From Neisseriaceae bacterium (GTDB lineage: Bacteria; Pseudomonadota; Gammaproteobacteria; Burkholderiales; Chromobacteriaceae): a DNA stretch of 64,000 bases. Made by a program: the position numbers and the translations under genes. The notes beneath the pieces were generated by a model that had not been told where the DNA came from, searched no databases, and saw only the letters and a list, made by a program, of their open reading frames with translations. Every line of letters begins with the position of its first letter. The first letter of the stretch is position 1. The stretch covers positions 1 to 64,000 of the forward strand of contig JAIYAC010000002.1 in assembly GCA_027489245.1 (NCBI GenBank), given 5' to 3'. This document shows positions 30,308 through 39,647 of the stretch, piece by piece.

Positions 30308-31036
30308 TTACACGCTGTAGTCGCCCCACACCGTCTGGATGGCGCCTACCGCCGCCAGCGCGGCTGTTTCGGTGCGCAGGATGCGCGGCCCCAGTTTCAG
30401 CGGCGTCCAGCCTGCGTTAATGGCCTGCTGCTCTTCGGCGCCAGACAGCCCGCCTTCCGGCCCGGCCATCAGCCACGCCTGCTGTGGCGCCCGGGCGATA
30501 TCCACCAGCTTTTGCGTGCCCAGCGGCGACAGCAGCAAGTGGGCATCGGCCGCTGGCAAGCTGGCCAGCCACTGTTTCAGCGTCAGGATGGGGCGCACCT
30601 CGGGTACGGTGTTGCGCCCGCTTTGCTCGCAGGCGGCGATCACGATTTCCTGCCAGCGCTGCACGCGTTTGTCGGCGCGGTCGCCGGCCAGCTTTACGAT
30701 GCTGCGCTCGGTGGCCAGCGGCTGGAAGGCGCTGACGCCCATTTCCACCCCTTTTTGCAGGGTGAACTCCATGCGGTCGCCGCTGGAAATCGCCTGCGCC
30801 AGCCCCAGCCATACCGGTGATTCGCGGCTGGTGTCGTCAAATGCCGTGATCGTGCAGCTAACGTCGCGTTTGGCGATGTCGGTCAGCGTTGCGTGGTACT
30901 CGCCACCACGGCCGTTAAACAGCGTGATGCCGTCACCGGCGCGCAGGCGCAAAACCTGCACATGGCGCACTACCGTATCCGGCAGTGCCAGGGTTTGCCC
31001 GGCAGCAAGGGCAATATCTATAAAAAACCTTGGCAT
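30308..31036 (-). CDS. rsmE: 16S rRNA (uracil1498-N3)-methyltransferase
   Basis: MPRFFIDIALAAG; GPEGGLSGAEEQQAINAGWTPLKLGPRILRTETAALAA. Confidence 0.95.
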   Translation of the reverse strand: MPRFFIDIALAAGQTLALPDTVVRHVQVLRLRAGDGITLFNGRGGEYHATLTDIAKRDVSCTITAFDDTSRESPVWLGLAQAISSGDRMEFTLQKGVEMGVSAFQPLATERSIVKLAGDRADKRVQRWQEIVIAACEQSGRNTVPEVRPILTLKQWLASLPAADAHLLLSPLGTQKLVDIARAPQQAWLMAGPEGGLSGAEEQQAINAGWTPLKLGPRILRTETAALAAVGAIQTVWGDYSV

Positions 31037-31151
31037 GGTGTGTTGATCGTTCGTGTTGATAACGGTATTTTGCTTGGTTTGCTGCACGTGCAACAACATA
31101 AACATTACACGGTGGTAAGCGGGTCTGCCCGCAGCGCGAGAGGAGAGATGG

Positions 31152-31943
31152 ATGCAAGTGGTCGATCAGGTAATACAGGTCGTACGCGACGTGGCCCGCT
31201 ACGAGGTCATGCCGCGCTTTTTGCGCGTGGGCAAGACGCGTAAAGAGGACGGCTCGCTGTTTACCGAAGCCGATCTTGCCTGCCAGCAGGTACTGCAGCA
31301 GCGCCTGCCTGCCATCCTGCCCTACCCGGTGCTGGGCGAAGAAATGACCATGGCCGAGCAGGATGCGCTGTGGGCGGCCAACCAGGCTGGCTTGTGGGTA
31401 GTGGACCCCATCGATGGCACCACCAACTTCGTTAACGGCCTGCCCTACTTTGCCGTGTCGGTGGCGCTGATGGTGAACGGCGTGAGCGAGCTGGGGGTGA
31501 TCTACAACCCGGTGTCCGACGAAATGTTCTACGCCCGCCGCGGCGGCGGAGCCTACCTGAACGGCCAGCCGCTGCCGCTGAAAACCGTGGCCAACAGCAT
31601 GGGTGACGCCATCGCCGCCGTGGAAATCAAATATCTGCGTTCCGGCAAACTGGCCGCACGCATGGGCAGCGTGGCGCCGTTTGGCAGCCAGCGCAGCATG
31701 GGTTCCAGCACACTGGACTGGTGCTTCCTGGCCGCCGGCCGCTATGACATCTATCTGCACGGTGGCCAACGGCTGTGGGACTACGCCGCCGGCGCGGTGA
31801 TCCTGGAAGAAGCCGGCGGGCGCATCGCCAGCCTGAACACCGACGACTACTGGGCCGACACCATCTGGAAGCGCTCCGCCATCGCCGCGCTGAACCCCGA
31901 GCTGTTCGCGCAGTGGCACAAGTGGGTGCGCGCCAACCAGTAA
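31152..31943 (+). CDS. inositol monophosphatase family protein
   Basis: WVVDPIDGTTNFVNGLPYFAVSVALM; WDYAAGAVILEEAGG. Confidence 0.93.
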   Translation: MQVVDQVIQVVRDVARYEVMPRFLRVGKTRKEDGSLFTEADLACQQVLQQRLPAILPYPVLGEEMTMAEQDALWAANQAGLWVVDPIDGTTNFVNGLPYFAVSVALMVNGVSELGVIYNPVSDEMFYARRGGGAYLNGQPLPLKTVANSMGDAIAAVEIKYLRSGKLAARMGSVAPFGSQRSMGSSTLDWCFLAAGRYDIYLHGGQRLWDYAAGAVILEEAGGRIASLNTDDYWADTIWKRSAIAALNPELFAQWHKWVRANQ

Positions 31944-31963
31944 GCAGCGGTTTTTGATAAAAG

Positions 31964-31995
31964 ATGCGGCCAACCTTGGGCAAGGTTGGCCGCAT
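31964..31995. repeat. inverted DUS-like pair forming 15-bp hairpin
   Basis: ATGCGGCCAACCTTG-GG-CAAGGTTGGCCGCAT. Confidence 0.9.
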
Positions 31996-32058
31996 TGTTT
32001 TGGGTGCAGGTTTTTATAGTGGCTCAGCCGCTTAACCAAGCCTGACGAAGATGTGTGT

Positions 32059-33855
32059 TCAAGGCTGATAACGCTTGGCGGCAGCCTTGGTAAACCAGAA
32101 ATCGGCGTCCTTGTCGCTCTGTGGTACGCCATTGCCGTCCAGATACAGCGTGCCCAGGCTGAACTGCGCCTCTTTCAGGCCTTGTTCGGCGGCCAGGCGG
32201 TACCAGCGTGCGGCTTCGGCAGCATCCTGCACCACCCCTTGGCCGTAGCGGTACAGATTACCTAGCCGGTTTTGCGCGGGGGCATAGCCTTGAGCGGCGG
32301 CTTGCTGGTAGTAATGGGCGGCTTGTGCCCAATCTACAGGCAGGCCTTTACCCTCGGCGTACAGGCGGCCCAGCTGGTATTGGGCACTGACATCACCTTG
32401 TGCTGCTGCTTTGTTGTACCAATGCGCGGCCTGGGCGATGTCGGCTGGCAAGCCTTTACCGGATTCGTAAATCAGCCCAAGCACCCGCTGCGCAGTGGCT
32501 TTGCCCTGTGCGGCATCGCGCTGGTGTGTGGCCAGCGCCCGGATATCTTCACGGCTCAGACCATAGGTATTGTTGTACAAGGTTTTCAGGCTGTTTGTTG
32601 CATCAGCCAGATCCTGTGAGGCTGCCAGGCGGTACCATTTTTCGGCCTCGCCGTAATTCATGCTGATGCCTTTGCCTGCCTGTAGCAGGCGGCCGAGATT
32701 GTGCTGGGCCTGGGCATTGCCCAGCCGTGCGGCCTGCAGGTACCAGTTGGCTGCCGCAGTAACATCCTGCGTGCCATACCTGCCCCACTCCAGTATTTCA
32801 CCTAGCCGGTTTTGTGCCAGCGCCATGCTTTGATCTGAAAGACCGTTACGGACAGGCAGTGTCTGGCCGCCAGCTTGTTGTGCCGCGGCCAGGTACCAGC
32901 GCACGGCCTGCTCGGGATCTGCGGCTAGCCCCAGGCCGACATCCTGCATCAGCGCTACTTTCAGCTGAGCCATGAGGTCCCCCGCCTTTGCCTGGCTCAG
33001 CAGTGCACCGGCCTGGCGCAGGTCATCACGGCTGAAGCCGTATCGATTGAAATACAGCCCGTTCAGAGCTTCGGCCGCCGTACTGTCGCCGTGCTTTGCC
33101 GCTTGCTGATACCACCGTTCTGCCACGGCATAGTCCATGGCCACATGCCAGCCTTCACGGTACAGCCTGGCCAGCCGCAGCATGGCCCGGGTATCGCCCT
33201 GGCTGGCATTCTGTTCGTAGCAGGCAATCAGCTCGGGGTTGGCTTGCCTGATGCCATTACCGGGATCACGTTGCTGGCAAAGCCAGTAATCCGCTTCGCG
33301 GTCCCCCTGTGCGACGGCGGCCTGCAGCCACTTGGCCGCTTGCTGCGGGTCTTGCTCTACGCCCATGCCGTACAGGTACAGCCTGCCCAGCGCGGTCATG
33401 GCCTGGGGGTGTTGCTGCTTGGCGGCTTTCTGCAGATACGTGGCTGCCGTAGGGTAATCGTGAGCCATAACCTGGCTCAGGCCGTACCAGTACTGTGCCG
33501 TGGCGTCGTGTTCTGCGCTGTGTTGCCAGTACGCCATCACTTCGTCAGCGTTGGCGGCCTTGCCGGCCTCGATAAGCGAATACATCTCGGCCATCAACGC
33601 AGCCGCCTCATTGTGCTGTTTTGCTTGTTGACGGTACCAGGCGAGCGCTTCCTGGTTGCTATGGAACACCAAGGGCCTGTTGGTGGCTGTGCGCGGGCCA
33701 AACGGGGTAACAGATTCTGGCTGACTACCCGGTAGGGTGAGTGCCGGGAAAGCAGGGGATGCCTGGATGGCCAGCGGGAAAGTCAGGCCGGCACAGAGCA
33801 GGATGGTGGCGAGGCGACGCAGCATGGCAGCAAACGCAGTAAATGAAAATTGCAT
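32059..33855 (-). CDS. Sel1-like repeat (SEL1/TPR) protein with signal peptide
   Basis: Many AAxWYxxAAxQGxxxAQxxLGxLY repeats. Confidence 0.9.
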   Translation of the reverse strand: MQFSFTAFAAMLRRLATILLCAGLTFPLAIQASPAFPALTLPGSQPESVTPFGPRTATNRPLVFHSNQEALAWYRQQAKQHNEAAALMAEMYSLIEAGKAANADEVMAYWQHSAEHDATAQYWYGLSQVMAHDYPTAATYLQKAAKQQHPQAMTALGRLYLYGMGVEQDPQQAAKWLQAAVAQGDREADYWLCQQRDPGNGIRQANPELIACYEQNASQGDTRAMLRLARLYREGWHVAMDYAVAERWYQQAAKHGDSTAAEALNGLYFNRYGFSRDDLRQAGALLSQAKAGDLMAQLKVALMQDVGLGLAADPEQAVRWYLAAAQQAGGQTLPVRNGLSDQSMALAQNRLGEILEWGRYGTQDVTAAANWYLQAARLGNAQAQHNLGRLLQAGKGISMNYGEAEKWYRLAASQDLADATNSLKTLYNNTYGLSREDIRALATHQRDAAQGKATAQRVLGLIYESGKGLPADIAQAAHWYNKAAAQGDVSAQYQLGRLYAEGKGLPVDWAQAAHYYQQAAAQGYAPAQNRLGNLYRYGQGVVQDAAEAARWYRLAAEQGLKEAQFSLGTLYLDGNGVPQSDKDADFWFTKAAAKRYQP

Positions 33856-33889
33856 GATAACCAAAGCGATGCGGTGCTGACAGCAATGC

Positions 33890-34780
33890 CTAACGCCCCA
33901 GCAACAGCACGGTGCCGGCCACGCTGATGGCGGCGCCCAGCCAGCCCAGCAGCGGCGGGGCCTGCCGCGTTACCGCCCACAGCATGGGCAGGATCAGTAC
34001 CGGGCTCAGCGCTGACAACATACCCACGGTAGCCACGTTGCCGCTTTGCAGTGCCACCATGATCAAGGTCATGCCCAGGCCCAGCGCGACCACACCGTTC
34101 AGCGCCAGCTGGCCCAGCATACGCGGCGTGGGCGGGTTGGCCATGCGTGCCAGGCGGCTGCCGCTGGCCCATAGCAGCCAGTTGGCCGCACAGCCTATCG
34201 CCATGCGCAAGGCGCTGGCGGTGAGCGGGTCCAGCCCGCTGGCCATGGCCGGTTTGGCAAAAAAGGTGCCGCATGCCTGGCACAGCGCGGCGGCCAGGCC
34301 CAGCGCCACGCCGGCTTTCAGGCCGTGGCTTTGTTCCCAGTGGTGGGTGCTGCCGTCACGGCGGCCAAAGGCCACGGCTACCAGCACGCCGCCAAACACC
34401 AGCACGCTGCCGGCCAATGCCTGCAGGCTGAGTGCCTCGCCCAGCAGCAGTACGCCCAGCGCCACCGAAAACACAGAATGGGTGGCAAACAGCAGGCCGG
34501 TACGGCGCGGGCCCAGGCGGTTCATGGCGGCGAACATCAGCGCATCGCCCAGAAAAATGCCGAACAGCGCCGATAGCGTCAGCGGCAGCAGCGCGGCGGC
34601 GTGTACTGTGGCCCAGCCACCCAGCACCAGGCTGGCACCGCCCAGCAGCACGGTGAGGAAGCTCAGCCGCAGCCGGCTGAAGGCAAACGGGCCGAAGTGC
34701 CGCGCCGGGGTGGCGCCGATAAGGCCGCCAGCGGCCCAGCAAGTGGCCGCGCCCACGGCGGCCAGGTCGTACAGCAGCAT
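33890..34780 (-). CDS. EamA/DMT family transporter
   Basis: EamA-like TM pattern; TGATG overlap with MarR gene. Confidence 0.88.
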   Translation of the reverse strand: MLLYDLAAVGAATCWAAGGLIGATPARHFGPFAFSRLRLSFLTVLLGGASLVLGGWATVHAAALLPLTLSALFGIFLGDALMFAAMNRLGPRRTGLLFATHSVFSVALGVLLLGEALSLQALAGSVLVFGGVLVAVAFGRRDGSTHHWEQSHGLKAGVALGLAAALCQACGTFFAKPAMASGLDPLTASALRMAIGCAANWLLWASGSRLARMANPPTPRMLGQLALNGVVALGLGMTLIMVALQSGNVATVGMLSALSPVLILPMLWAVTRQAPPLLGWLGAAISVAGTVLLLGR

Positions 34781-35301
34781 CAGCGCCCCGCTTTCGCGGC
34801 CGGTTCCAGCGTAGCCAGCAGCGTGCTCATCGACGCGTCCAGTGCGTCCAGCTGTGCGGCGTCCAGCGGTGCCAGGATGCGCGCCATGTTATCCACATGC
34901 GCACCTACTACCTCGTTGACCAGATCCAGCCCCTGCGGGGTGAGCTGTACCAGCAGGCTGCGCGCGTCGTCGGGGTTGGGCAGGCGGCATACCAGGCCGC
35001 GCTCGGCCAGCAGCTGCAGCTGGCGCGTCATGGTGCCGGACGACAGCATCAGGCTGGAAAACAGCGCGGTGGGCGCCAGGCAATACGGCGCGCCGCTGCG
35101 GCGCAGCGTGGCCAGCACGTCGAATTCCCAGTTGCTGATGCCGTACTGGCCGAAGGTGTCGTTCAGCCGTTTTTGCAGCTGGATGCTGCAGCGGCCCAGG
35201 CGGCCGATGATGGCCATGTGGCGGGTGTCCAGGTCGGGGCGTTCGCGCTGCCACTGTGCGCGGATGGCGTCCACGGCGTCGGGGGTGTTCGGGGTATCCA
35301 T
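34780..35301 (-). CDS. MarR family transcriptional regulator
   Basis: NWEFDVLATLRRSG...LSSGTMTRQLQLLAERGLVCRLPNPDDARSLLVQLTPQG. Confidence 0.92.
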   Translation of the reverse strand: MDTPNTPDAVDAIRAQWQRERPDLDTRHMAIIGRLGRCSIQLQKRLNDTFGQYGISNWEFDVLATLRRSGAPYCLAPTALFSSLMLSSGTMTRQLQLLAERGLVCRLPNPDDARSLLVQLTPQGLDLVNEVVGAHVDNMARILAPLDAAQLDALDASMSTLLATLEPAAKAGR

Positions 35302-35323
35302 GCCGGCTCCAGATAGCTCGTGT

Positions 35324-35341
35324 TCAAGATAAATATCTTGA
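35324..35341. promoter_or_regulatory. putative MarR operator TCAAGATA-AA-TATCTTGA
   Basis: Palindrome in divergent promoter region; further half-sites at 35343-35352 and 35371-35380. Confidence 0.65.
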
Positions 35342-35394
35342 GTTGAAGATAAATTATCGATACGCTGATTATATCTTGAATAGGAGATATCACT

Positions 35395-36267
35395 GTGACG
35401 ACCGCTTCCCGCCTGTGGCGCGACACCTTGCTCACCGCCGTGGTGCCGCTGATCTGGGGCTCCACTTACCTGGTAACCACACAATGGCTGCCCCCCGGCC
35501 TGCCGTTTAGCGCTGGCGTGTTGCGCGTGCTGCCGGCTGGCCTGCTATTGCTGCTGTGGACGCGCCATCTGCCACAACAGCAGGAATGGCCGCGCCTGCT
35601 GCTGCTGTCGCTGCTGAATATCGGTGCCTTCCAGGCGCTGCTGTTCATGGCGGCTTACCGTTTGCCCGGTGGCATCGCCGCCGTGCTGGGGGCGATTCAG
35701 CCGCTGCTGATGATGGGCTTGCTATGGCTGCTGGAGCAGCAAACGCCACGGCCGCTGGTGTTACTGGCGGCGTGCACAGGCCTGGCCGGCATGGCGGTGC
35801 TGCTGAATGCGGGTAATGAGCAGTGGGATACGCTGGGTGTGCTGGCGGCGGCGGGCGGTGCCATCGTGATGGCGCTGGGCATGTACCTGGCGCGGCGCTG
35901 GGGTAGCAGCCTGCCGCTGCTGGCGCTGACTGGCTGGCAGCTGACACTGGGCGGGCTGATGCTGCTACCGGCAGCGCTGTGGCTGGACCCGCCCATGCCC
36001 ACGCTGTCTGCGGCCAACGTGGCGGGCTACGCCTACTTATCATTGGTGGGCGCGCTGCTGGCTTATGGCCTGTGGTTTCGCGGCCTGCGCTTGCTGCCGC
36101 CGGTAGCGGTATCGGCGCTGGGCCTGCTTAGCCCGGTGGCGGCGGTCATCCTGGGCTGGGTGGCGCTGGGGCAAACTCTGCACGGCTGGACGCTGGCCGG
36201 CATGGCCACGGTGCTGCTGAGTGTGCTGTGCGTGCAGCTGGCCAGTAGCCGGCGCCCGGCGCGCTAA
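35395..36267 (+). CDS. EamA/DMT family transporter (GTG start)
   Basis: TAVVPLIWGSTYLVTTQWLPPGLPFSAGVLRVLPAGLLLL. Confidence 0.9.
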   Translation: MTTASRLWRDTLLTAVVPLIWGSTYLVTTQWLPPGLPFSAGVLRVLPAGLLLLLWTRHLPQQQEWPRLLLLSLLNIGAFQALLFMAAYRLPGGIAAVLGAIQPLLMMGLLWLLEQQTPRPLVLLAACTGLAGMAVLLNAGNEQWDTLGVLAAAGGAIVMALGMYLARRWGSSLPLLALTGWQLTLGGLMLLPAALWLDPPMPTLSAANVAGYAYLSLVGALLAYGLWFRGLRLLPPVAVSALGLLSPVAAVILGWVALGQTLHGWTLAGMATVLLSVLCVQLASSRRPAR

Positions 36268-36271
36268 AAAG

Positions 36272-36299
36272 AAAAAGCCACCTGCCAGGCAGGTGGCTT
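36272..36299 (-). terminator. intrinsic terminator
   Basis: AAGCCACCTGCC-A-GGCAGGTGGCTT with minus-strand T-run. Confidence 0.8.
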
Positions 36300-36383
36300 G
36301 CAGGTGGCCGACATGGGGTTTCGCGAAGGCTGCTTCACCCGAGCCGTTGAATCGGCTGCCTTGTTTTTTACAAATAAATCTGT

Positions 36384-37040
36384 TCAGGTAGTTTCCTGAT
36401 GGCCATCACGGAATACCCGGATAAATTCCACCTTGCTTTTAATCGATTCGGCGTATTTTTCAGCGTCGTTCAGTTTTTTCAATTCGTCCAGCTCGCCACT
36501 GTCGGTATAACGGAAATGCGTTATTTTGGCTTCTTTCGGATCAAAGCCGAATTTGGCGGAATAACGGCAGTGCATATCGCCGAGGAATATGTCTTTAAAC
36601 TGCATGAAATACACGGTATCAAACCATGCTACGTGCAGTATCACTTTCTGCTTGAACTTCATCGGTGCCTCCCACGACCAGGCTGGTTGCAGCCGGCTGC
36701 GTATCAGCATGTCTGACAGGCTGATTTCTTTCAGGCATTTTTCCACCTGTTCGTCGCTGGCAAATTGCATTTCCACGCGGGTAAGGTGGGTGGGCGCCAC
36801 GTCGAAATTGACCGGCGTGCCAATGCTGACCAGCTCGAACTTGGGGAAGTCTTTCTGCATCAGGCGCAGCAGCCTGGCCAGCGTGACGTCTTTGGTGACG
36901 CGGCGGGTCTTGCCATAGAGGTCGGTGAGGTATTGCGGCACGTAATCCACGCTGGCGCGTACCAGGATGTCTTCTGTGGCGATGCTGGCAACCGTGGTGA
37001 CGATACTGCCGTCAGGCTGAATGGTTTTACGGATTTCCAT
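36384..37040 (-). CDS. hypothetical protein, no recognised domain
   Basis: Complete 218-aa ORF, MEIRKTIQPDGSIVTTVASIATEDILV. Confidence 0.7.
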   Translation of the reverse strand: MEIRKTIQPDGSIVTTVASIATEDILVRASVDYVPQYLTDLYGKTRRVTKDVTLARLLRLMQKDFPKFELVSIGTPVNFDVAPTHLTRVEMQFASDEQVEKCLKEISLSDMLIRSRLQPAWSWEAPMKFKQKVILHVAWFDTVYFMQFKDIFLGDMHCRYSAKFGFDPKEAKITHFRYTDSGELDELKKLNDAEKYAESIKSKVEFIRVFRDGHQETT

Positions 37041-37272
37041 GTGGGTATTCCTTTATTGGCAAATGAGGTGAACGGTTTTCCCCTTTATTGCTGCCATAAA
37101 AGACATGGGTCCGGCCATGCGGTATGTTTTATTTAAATGCAGGTTTATTTAAGGCGTTGTGTTTTATATAAACTACCATTTTATGGTAGCGAGGTGCCGG
37201 TAAAAGGCACTGCCCGGATCATGACATGATTATCCGGGCAATACAAAAAATAAAACCGGCGAAATAACAGCT

Positions 37273-37641
37273 TTAATCGCGCTGGCACACGCGGATCACA
37301 TGCCCGTCCGGGTCGGCCAGTACAAAGGTGTGGCCGTAGGCTTCTTCGCGCAGCGGGCTGATGATGTTCAGGCTGCTGTCCTGCTGCCAGCGCGCATACA
37401 GCGCCGCCACGGCGCTGCCGTCTGGCAGCATGATGCCGATCTCGCCACGCGGTGCGGCGGCGGTATCGGGTGTGGTGCCAGCCCATAGCGCAAACAGCGC
37501 GTCGCCGCTGCCGGCAAAGGCCACGTACTGCGGGCTGATGAATACCGGCGCGGCGGCAAACAGCCGCTGGTAAAAGGCGGTGGATCGGGTGATGTCGCTC
37601 ACGTAGATCAGCTGCAGGTTGGGGACGATGGCGGTGGTCAT
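37273..37641 (-). CDS. VOC (glyoxalase/bleomycin resistance) family protein
   Basis: LQLIYVSDITRSTAFYQRLFAA; HTFVLADPDGHVIRV. Confidence 0.88.
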   Translation of the reverse strand: MTTAIVPNLQLIYVSDITRSTAFYQRLFAAAPVFISPQYVAFAGSGDALFALWAGTTPDTAAAPRGEIGIMLPDGSAVAALYARWQQDSSLNIISPLREEAYGHTFVLADPDGHVIRVCQRD

Positions 37642-37711
37642 GGCGGTGTTCCTTGCTGGAGGGAAACCGCAGCCTACGCCCCTCCTGCTGCCAGCCTGCT
37701 GTCAGCAGGGG

Positions 37712-38125
37712 TTAGTTTTTGTCGGCGTCCTGCCAGCCGGCAAACTGTGGCACGCCGTCGTGCGCCAGCCAGTGTGGGTGGTGGCTGGTCCAGATATGCG
37801 CCACCGGCAGGCTGTCGGGGCTATCGTCCAGTGTGGCCACACGCAGGATCACATGCGCTTGGCCAGGGCGCTCGGCCACGATGTGGCTGCCGCATACGCT
37901 GCAAAAGTGGCGCAGCTTGCCGGGGGACGATGCAAAACTGCGCAGCAGGTGTTCACCGGCCAGCCAGCGAAAGTGCTGACGCAGCACACCCGCGGTGCTG
38001 GTGTAGGGCGCAGCGTGTGCTTTGCGGCAGGTGTGGCAGTGGCAATGCACGATGGGCATGTCCAGCTGCTGGACCTGGTAGCGTACGCCGCCGCACAGGC
38101 AGCTGCCTTGCAGCGGTGTCGTCAT
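37712..38125 (-). CDS. GFA family protein
   Basis: GSCLCGGVRYQV...HCHCHTCRKAHAA...FCSVCGSHI. Confidence 0.92.
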   Translation of the reverse strand: MTTPLQGSCLCGGVRYQVQQLDMPIVHCHCHTCRKAHAAPYTSTAGVLRQHFRWLAGEHLLRSFASSPGKLRHFCSVCGSHIVAERPGQAHVILRVATLDDSPDSLPVAHIWTSHHPHWLAHDGVPQFAGWQDADKN

Positions 38126-38775
38126 GATGGCGTATCGTCCAGCAGGGTGATTTCCACCCGTTCCTTGCCGCGGCCAACGTTCTTGCGCTTCAGTGCGATG
38201 CGGCCAACCTCGCCGCTGTGGCGCAGGTGGGTACCGCCGCAGGGTACGCAGGCGATGCCGGGCAGCGCCCAGTAGCGGCGGCCGGCATCGGCGTCGGAAA
38301 ACGCGCTGGTGATGGCAAGGTTGGCCGCAATCAGTGCGTCGATGCGGGCTTGCAAGGCGGGCAGGTGCGGGGTGATGGCTTGCGGCAGCGCAAAGTCGAT
38401 GCGCGCCTTGTGCTCGGCAATGTGGGCGCCGATTTTTTCCACGTCCGGCAGGGTCTGGTAGATGGTTTCCAGCACCAGTTCGGCGGCAAAATGCAGCCGC
38501 ATCAGCCGGTAGCGCCGTGGCCAGTCCAGCTGTAGCGTTACTGCCGCGCCGGGCTGCAAGCCGTGTTGCGGTGGCAGCGTGTAGACGATGTCTTGCCCCT
38601 GCTGGCGGGCGGCCAGCACCGGCCAGCCGGCAATGCTGCCGTGGTCGCTTTCCTGGCCGCCGCTTTCGGCGTACAGGATGGTGGCGGCCAGCGTGACCTC
38701 ATCACCCGCCACGGTGGCTACCGTGGTATCCAGCGTGCACAGATAGGGGTCGTCCCAGAATACTTTGTGGGTCAT
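38122..38775 (-). CDS. alanyl-tRNA editing protein, AlaX type
   Basis: ILYAESGGQESDHG; RLMRLHFAAELV; CVPCGGTHLRHSGEVGRI. Confidence 0.9.
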   Translation of the reverse strand: MTHKVFWDDPYLCTLDTTVATVAGDEVTLAATILYAESGGQESDHGSIAGWPVLAARQQGQDIVYTLPPQHGLQPGAAVTLQLDWPRRYRLMRLHFAAELVLETIYQTLPDVEKIGAHIAEHKARIDFALPQAITPHLPALQARIDALIAANLAITSAFSDADAGRRYWALPGIACVPCGGTHLRHSGEVGRIALKRKNVGRGKERVEITLLDDTPS

Positions 38776-39647
38776 GCCTGCCCCCGCTCCGCGGCCAACC
38801 TTTGGTAAATGGCCGGTTCTACTTTTTCCATGATGCGTTCCGGCTTGCCCAGTGCGCCAAAGCCGAACTGCGCGTACAGGCCGTGGGCGTCGGCGGTGGC
38901 CAGCATGAAGCGGCGCAGGTTTTGCAGCCGCGGGTGCAGCTGCAGGTAGCGCATCAGCGCCTTGCCCGTGCCCTGGCCGCGCGCGCTGTCTACTACGAAT
39001 ACGTCGGCCAGGTAGCCGAAGGTGGCGTAGTCGGTAATCACGCGGGCAAAGGCCAGCTGCTGGCCGTCGGGGTGGTAGCCGCCGATTACCAGCGAGCCCT
39101 GCAGCGAGGCTTCGAAGATGTCGCGTGGCAGGCCGGCAGCCCAGTACGACTCGCGGCTCAGGTACTGGTACACCAGCTCGCGGTCCAGCCGGGCGCAGTC
39201 GGTGCTGAAGACGATGCTTGGTTGCGGCCCCTGCAGGCGTAGCCAGCGATGGCCGGCGGCGTCGACGCCCTCGCCTGCGGGCTGCCAGCCTTGTTGCCGG
39301 TAAAAGGCCAGCGCGCGCGGGTTGGCCGCAAAGCATTTCAGCGATGGCACCGCGGTAAAACGCAGCGCGGCGGCCTGCAGCAGGGCCTGGCCTATGCCCT
39401 GCCCTTGTGCGGCCGGTGCCACGTACAGGTGGTGCAGGAAGTTTTCTTTTTCGTATACCCCGGCAAAGCCCAGTACCTGGCCGTGGGTGTCCTGCGCGAC
39501 CAGCAGGCTTTCGTCGGCAGTGTCGCGGGCAAAGTCGGCCAGCTGCATGGCGTGGCCATCCAGCCAGGGAAAGCTGCTGCGGCGTGTGTCCAGGTAGAGC
39601 TGCGCCAGCGCGGCGTGCTGGTGTGGGGCGTAAGGCAGGATGGTCAT
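38772..39647 (-). CDS. tandem GNAT N-acetyltransferase
   Basis: LYVAPAAQGQGIGQALL and FVVDSARGQGTGKALM. Confidence 0.85.
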   Translation of the reverse strand: MTILPYAPHQHAALAQLYLDTRRSSFPWLDGHAMQLADFARDTADESLLVAQDTHGQVLGFAGVYEKENFLHHLYVAPAAQGQGIGQALLQAAALRFTAVPSLKCFAANPRALAFYRQQGWQPAGEGVDAAGHRWLRLQGPQPSIVFSTDCARLDRELVYQYLSRESYWAAGLPRDIFEASLQGSLVIGGYHPDGQQLAFARVITDYATFGYLADVFVVDSARGQGTGKALMRYLQLHPRLQNLRRFMLATADAHGLYAQFGFGALGKPERIMEKVEPAIYQRLAAERGQA

